Of a stretch of 64,000 bases of DNA, positions 58,290 through 64,000 are shown one piece after another. The notes under the pieces were generated by a model that had not been told where the DNA came from, made no database searches, and was given only the letters and a program-made list of their open reading frames with translations. Every line of letters begins with the position of its first letter. Position 1 is the stretch's first letter. Origin of the DNA: Pontederia crassipes. Taxonomy: Eukaryota; Streptophyta; Magnoliopsida; Commelinales; Pontederiaceae. The translations under genes were made by a program, and so were the position numbers. The stretch covers positions 3,025,501 to 3,089,500 of the forward strand of contig CM060195.1 of the NCBI GenBank assembly GCA_030549335.1, written 5' to 3'.

Positions 58290-59936
58290 ATGGTTCCGGT
58301 CGAGAGTTATGAGGTCGGCAATGGCGAGATCGTACTGGATGCGGAGGATGGCGCGTCCACCAGCATGAGTAAGAGGCGGCTCGGGGACTACATTCCAATA
58401 TACGTCCCGGCCGTCGACAAGAGGCTGATGAACAGCCAGAGCTCCCACGGCAAGAGGTTCCTCGACGTCCTCAAGGCGCGTCCGGCCAAGGATTGGTTCT
58501 TCCGGTTCGGGTTCGTCGGCCGGGCGTCGTCCCCTTTATCCTTCTTCCGGCGGAGGAGCGAGACTGCGGAGAATGATGATCCTACCCTCTCCGCAATGAC
58601 CAGCGGCGCCGGACGACGGCGCTTCCGCGTGCCGTTCGTCCGGCGGATCAACTAGGGAGCGCTGGGAAGATACTTTTTGGACTGGATCAAGAACCCGGCC
58701 AACATCGCCTTTTTCATCTGGCTGGCCTTCGTAGCGGCCGGCCTCTTGTTGTTGTTCCTACTGATGACGGGGATCCTGAACGGCGCAATTCCCAGCAGCT
58801 CCAGGAGGAAGGACTGGAACGAGGTCGTCAACCAAATCCTGAACGCCCTCTTCACGGTGATGTGCATATACCAGCATCCGACGCTCTTCCATCACCTGGT
58901 GCTCCTGCTCAGATGGGGAACCAAGGACAAGGTGCACCTGCGGCAGGCCTACTGCAAAGACGGAGCTGTCCGAGATCACGAGCGCGCGCACATGGCTTTC
59001 GTGCTGCTGCTGTTCCACCTGACTTGCTTCGCTCAGTACGTCCTGATAGGCCTTTACTGGGGTTACGACCGGCACACGAGACCGGACTGGGCTGAGACCC
59101 TGTGCATAGTCGTCGGAGTCGCCGCCCCGATCATCGCCGGAGTTCACATGGTGTTCGGACCTCTAGGAAGGAAACATGAAGACTCCATAGCTGTAGGAAC
59201 GGAGCAGGAGCGTTCCGAGCTTCAGTTGTACAAAAGTTGGGTAGTGGAGACCAATCCGGAATGGATTGGAGGGCTGTTCGACTGCTGGGATGATCTCACA
59301 GTGTTCTACCTTTCGTTCTTCTGCACCTTCTGCGTGTTTGGTTGGAACATGGAAAGGCTTGGATTCGGCAACATGTACGTGCACATTGCTACGTTCATGC
59401 TGCTGTGCGTCGCTCCTTTCTGGGTCTTCAACATATCAGCTCTCAACATAGACGACGACACCATTAGGTACATCGTCGGCATCACCGGCATTGTGGTTGC
59501 TGTGTTCGGCCTCCTCTACGGAGGTTTTTGGAGGATCCAGATGAGGAAGAGATTCAAGCTTCCCCCAAATTCTTTCTGCCTGAATTATCCATCAGTAGCT
59601 GACTGCACGCAATGGTTGTTCTGTTGGTCCTGTTCTTTAGCTCAGGAGGTCAGGACTGGAAACTTTTATGATGTTGAGGATGACAGCTTCCATCAGCAGG
59701 TCACCGACCAGGACGGCCGGCCGGCTTTGCTCCCTCTGCCGCGGGAAAGCGGGTCAGGGACCGTCGCCGAGTCGAAACTGCAGTATTCAATCAGAAGTGC
59801 ATCTTGCCCTCCAAAAATTTTGCAAACTGAAGATAAGAGGAATGGTAGCTCCCATGAGTTCTCATTTGCTTTGGACAGATCATATACTTACAATGGAGCT
59901 CATGAAATGAAAGCACCTACCCCACTGTTAATTTAG
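58290..59936 (+). pseudogene. PLAC8-domain membrane protein, paralog 3, with one in-frame TAG
   Basis: The frame from the ATG at 58290 (ACCATGG context) to the TAA-equivalent TAG stop at 59934 is 548 codons with a single extra TAG at 58653-58655. The paralogs read ..INW.. at this point, so TGG became TAG. The stop precedes the first hydrophobic segment (about 137-162, AFFIWLAFVAAGLLLLFLLM). PLAC8 lies at about 324-461 (WIGGLFDCWDD, CVFGWNMERLGFGNMYVHI, GGFWRIQMRKRFKLPPNSF, CSLAQEVRTGNFYDV). Everything after the stop looks under constraint: no frameshift and all family motifs intact. Third codon positions are strongly G/C, unlike the two AT-rich paralogs. A later start (ATG 58761) would give a shortened protein lacking most of the first membrane segment. 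Confidence 0.85.
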
Positions 59937-61767
59937 CTGGAACACAATGCGGAAGCTGAAGAAATTAAGAGATGCTGCCCAGTAAACTGCAAGTTGTTGG
60001 TTTCCGGCGTATTATTCTTTTTGTACAAAAGAATGTTTTATCTCCCCTATATATCTCCCCTCTGTTTGTTTTTTTTCGTAGGAAAAGAATGTTTGTAGTT
60101 GGAAATTTCTTTTTAAAAAAAAAAACTGTATTGATTTGATCCATTTTGAAACTAAAATTGTCAGTTTGATATATAAGCAAATTGATTCACAAAAAAACGT
60201 CTATTGTTCTTTGGAAAATGTGCGAAAGAACTTGGATGGAAATTTGAGTGTTGAATTCAACATTCGACAGTGTATAAAAAAAACGATATCCTCCCAACTT
60301 TCGACAGTTCATTAGGCACAAGGGATTGGGATTTGAGACATACATATTTTGAATTTGATTTTTTTATAAAAAAAATCGTTCCGAGTTCTATGAGGACGAT
60401 TCAAGATAAAGATCAAACTAATCAGTCTCACATTTCAATTCGTGACTAGTATGTATAATTATTAATAGCGGGATCCAAATCTCCTAGTCTTGCCATATAA
60501 CAAGTGGATGTGGACACATTTGTTCAGTCAGATCAATTTTTGGTCCAATTTTTTCACATTTTTTCCCACGTCCCATGCTCCACCTCCTCTTTTTTCCCTA
60601 ACCCCCGGAACTATCCTAGAGGAGGATTGCATTTTCTCACCCATTGTTGAATACGAAAAGCGCCATCGAAGTTTCCTAGTCGAATCGTGCTTCTCTTCCT
60701 CGCCTGATGTCAAAACGCTTCTCTTCCTCGCCTACTGTCGGAATCATCTTGTCACCTCTCACCGGTGCCTTCGCCCACCGTCGAACACGAAGAGTGCGAT
60801 CGAAGTTCCCTTATTAGCGTCATTAGGGGACAGCAATAATCAGGTCGACCCGGTTGATCCGATCTGACTCGAATCAATTTTCCGAAAAATATTCTCGGAC
60901 TTGATAGAACCGGTCCAGGAACGGGTCTAGTTCCCTCGTAACCCGATGAGTTTCGGATTAGGTTCGGGTCCAGCTTCCAAAACACCGACCCATGACCCAA
61001 CCCAATTGTTTTTTATTCAATTAATATTATTAATAGTTTATTTCTATAAGAAAAAACTAAACAAAATAAACAAATATGTGCCCTCTCCTCGTGGACCCGG
61101 TCGTCCTCTGCCCTAAATCCCTCCTCTTGTCGCTCTTGAGTCTCAGCACCACAAGCCCTCCTATGCCCTCTCCGTCATTGTCGATCGGCCTCTTGGGTTG
61201 TGCTCCCGCCTCCCCATGCCCCCGTTCTCCGCATCCCGTACTGGCGTGCCCTAAATCCTTGTGCTCTGCCGCTCCCCTCACGAGTCGTCGGATGTCAACC
61301 CTCTTCCTCCCGCTCGGCTTGTTCCACCTCGGTGCATCGGACATCGTCGCTCTCTCGCTCGGCCTACGGATTACGAACGTTGACCTTCTTTCAGGTGCTT
61401 CTCTCATCACATCTTTTCAAAATCCTTTATCCTTACTTTATTTTCAGCATTTGCATTCTCCTCCATATCTTAAGAAGATTGCTCCCATTATGTTCTTCTG
61501 CTCATGCATCTAATTACAAGAATGCAGAACTGAATTCATGCAATGTTCTTCTCCCGATATATTCTTCTCCCATTATGTTCTTCCAATTCATGCAATGTAC
61601 ATACATAAATGCATATATGAATTCGATTACTAGAGCATGTTTTTGGATTCATGTTTTTTGTACTCTTATAACTCGAAATTTCATTAGCCCAATTATTTGG
61701 AAGGTCACGAGTGTATCTTTTTATATTTTCAAAACTAGCAAATAACTTTCAAGGAGGGAAATACAAT
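59937..61767. other. 3' flank of paralog 3 and GC-rich flank of a hAT relic
   Basis: No gene recognised up to about 60600. Two related stretches near 60647 and 60778 (GAATACGAAAAGCGC / GAACACGAAGAGTGC, both followed by GATCGAAG-like sequence) form an imperfect direct repeat. From about 60833 (TAGGGGACAGCAATAATC) the sequence has GGTCGACCCGG and GGTTCGGGTCC motifs like hAT ends, so this may be the 5' end of the element carrying the transposase relic at 61768. Overlapping frames on both strands at 61057-61510 are GC-rich shadows. Confidence 0.4.
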
Positions 61768-63730
61768 GACTATCATTGGATCTAATCCTACGTCGGATGA
61801 TATTGTTATCAAATCTGTGCAGTCCAATCCATGTAGAAGGAACAAAATCAACTATTGATGCTTCCATCAAAATAGAACCATCTCAGAGGAAGTCAAGGGA
61901 AAACAAATATGAGGCTTGGAAGCATTTTGAAAAACTTATTTTGGATGATGAAGTTGGAGCAAGATGTAAATATTGCAAAAAAAGAATTTGCAGCGGGCCC
62001 TAATAAGCATGGGAGTACAAGTTTGATTAAACACTTGAAAAGATGCAAAAAATTCCCACATAGAAGTGAAGTGGGAGGACAACAAATATTGGTGAAGAAT
62101 TTCTAAGGATATTGGAGCAAAACCAATAGTCCCTACTCATATAATTATGAGGATTGTAGGAGGGCCTTAGCTGAGTTCGTCATATGTGATGAACAAGCAT
62201 TTAGAGTTGTAGAGGATGGTGGATTTCGTAAATATTTCAAATGTTTGGAGCCTAGATTTATGATTCCTTCAAGATGGACCATTGCTAGATATTGTTATCA
62301 ATTATATCTTGGTGATATGAAATCTCTCAAGTTATTTTTTAAGAAGTCATGTTCATGTGTTTGCCTTCCTACTGATACATGGACATTTTGTAAAAAATTA
62401 TGTTATATATGTCTCACAACACATTTTATTGATGAAGACTGTCTTACATAAAAGGATTATCTCACAAGGCGAAGGATATAGCAAAGACCATAGAGAAGTG
62501 TTTATTAGCATGGGAGATTGAAAAGGTATACATTATTACAGTTGATCATGCTAAAGCCAATGATAAAGCTATGGATCATTTGAAAAAGAGATTAAATGCT
62601 TGGAAAGGATTGATTTGTAATTGTGACTTTATTCATATCATATGTTGTGCATATACATTGCAATCACTAGCCAATTTAGTGAAACTGTTCATTATGTGAG
62701 GTCATCTCTAGTACGATTTGGAAAATTTAAATGATTCATTCAAGAAGAGAAAATCACTAACCAATTTAGTGTTCTTATGGATGTGTCAACTCGATGGAAT
62801 TCAACATATTTAATGTTGGAGCGAGTTGAAAAGTTCCAAAGAGTTTTCGAGAGGTTAGATGAAGGCGATGGATACAAGTTATATTTCAAAGAGAATAATT
62901 TTGTGACGCCTTCAGCTGAAGATTGGGAGAATGCTAGGAATTTTGTGTTGTTTCTAAAATTTTTTTATAGCACAGCTTGCAATTTATCTAGTTTAACATA
63001 TGTCACATCTTCTATATGTTTTCATGAGATTGTATCTGTTTAATCTCATATTACAAAATGGAGCAATAGCCGTGACATATATTTGCAAAAAATGCATGTG
63101 ACATGAGGTCCAAGTATAAAAGTATTGGAAAAATTCTAAAAATATTAATCCATTGATACTTATTGCTGTTGTATTGGATCCAAGATATAAACTTGGATAT
63201 ACTGAATAGAATTATTCAGATTTTTATGACTCAAACATGGCTACTTGGATAGTTACAAAGATTCAAGATACTAACGCTTATATGAATGTTATGCACATGA
63301 AGTCAACAATGGCTCAACTTCTCAAGTGGAGAATATAAATGTAAATGTCGATGAGAAGACAACAAGGATTCAATGGAGTATATTGCAAGGATTCAAAATG
63401 TAAATGTCGATGAGAAGACAACAAGGATTCATCAATGGAGTATATTGCAATAGGAGAAAAGAAGTATTGACAACAAATCTGAAATTGAGAGATATTTGAT
63501 GGAACCTTGTGAGGGAGAAGAAAATTTTGATATACTAAACTGATGAAAGGCTAACTCCACAAAGTACAATGTTCTTTCTCTAATGGCACATGATATTTTG
63601 ACCATTCCAGTCTCCACAGTTCCTTCTAAGTCTATTTTTAGCATGGAGGATGTATTCTTGACTTCTTCAAGAGTTCGCTATCATAAAAAATGGCGAAAGC
63701 TTTTGTGTGCTAAAATTGGTTAAAACCACC
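61768..63730 (+). pseudogene. Decayed Ac/DAYSLEEPER-like hAT transposase
   Basis: Pieces in several frames follow the usual order: a BED finger (YEAWKHFEKLILDDE..CKYCKK, LIKHLKRC, about 61880-62060), SRWTIARYCYQLYLG and LPTDTW (about 62270-62390), DVSTRWNSTYLMLERV (about 62780), FYSTACNLS (about 62970), and a C-terminal dimerisation relic VPSKSIFSMEDVFLTSSRVR (about 63620-63680). Frameshifts and stops throughout make it a pseudogene. It is a different hAT lineage from the one at 45990. The right terminus was not found before the window ends. Confidence 0.8.
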
Positions 63731-64000
63731 AAATTTTAAAATTGAAGACGATGCCGATCAATTTGAGAGCTCAAACAATATTATTATAGGAAATTTGTAT
63801 TTTTATGTTTGAATATTATTTATCTTTCCAATTTTGTATGTTATTAATTTTGGCTTTTCGAACATTTATGTAGAAGCTACCGGGACTAGTCAAGTTGGAC
63901 CCTCAAGTTCAACATTCAATAATATGATTGTAGATGGTTAAATCTTTGGATATGTGAACTTTGTCTTTCTTTTTATATTTTACTAATTACTTGTATGCTA

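Noticed and set aside
58056..58651. Minus-strand frames opposite the third PLAC8 gene
   Set aside because: Antisense shadows of a GC-rich exon whose plus frame matches the paralogs.
61057..61745. 145- and 181-codon frames and a minus-strand frame near 61.1-61.7 kb
   Set aside because: GC- and pyrimidine-rich flank of the hAT relic; frames overlap on both strands and carry no recognisable domain.
1..64000. CRISPR arrays, bacterial operons, rRNA or tRNA genes
   Set aside because: The window is eukaryotic nuclear DNA; no regular spacer arrays or RNA-gene folds were seen.

Overview
This is nuclear DNA from a flowering plant, probably a monocot (inferred from the mix of AT-rich and very GC-rich genes and the repeat types, not proven). 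It holds few genes, long introns and layers of nested transposable elements. No rRNA, tRNA, CRISPR array or bacterial-type operon was seen.

Region 1 (about 2.5-31.4 kb) is one very long gene on the + strand for a plant D-alanine--D-alanine ligase-like protein. I could trace 24 exons that join in phase into about 957 codons with two tandem ligase / ATP-grasp modules. This copy is damaged. The donor after exon 5 begins AT instead of GT. Exon 22 has an in-frame TGA and is also split by a 183-bp Au-type SINE flanked by a perfect 21-bp target duplication. Introns carry the rest of the load: a 9.8-kb copia-type LTR retrotransposon (minus strand) sitting inside a small poly(A) retroposon in intron 10, a hAT-type MITE inside that copia element, a 1.5-kb Mutator-like element with a captured EF-hand gene fragment in intron 15, a second SINE in intron 19, and LTR remnants in intron 20.

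Region 2 (31.6-36.1 kb) is a second, decayed copia element on the + strand. It has both LTRs and a 5-bp target duplication and starts about 230 bp after the ligase stop codon.

Region 3 (36-60 kb) is a tandem family of three PLAC8-type membrane protein genes on the + strand (39.3-40.9, 48.9-50.5 and 58.3-59.9 kb), each with an intronless main coding exon. The first two are open. The third has a single Trp-to-TAG change before its first membrane segment. Non-coding blocks (called A, B and C here) repeat between the genes in an order best explained by tandem duplication of an A-B-gene-C unit with loss of one gene copy. A 3'-truncated hAT transposon is inserted exactly at the A/B junction of the second unit, and the paralogous first unit shows the empty site.

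Region 4 (60-64 kb) is a decayed Ac/DAYSLEEPER-like hAT transposase relic. No new multi-gene system is visible. The notable features are the disrupted plant Ddl gene, the Pack-MULE, the PLAC8 array and the odd hAT junction.
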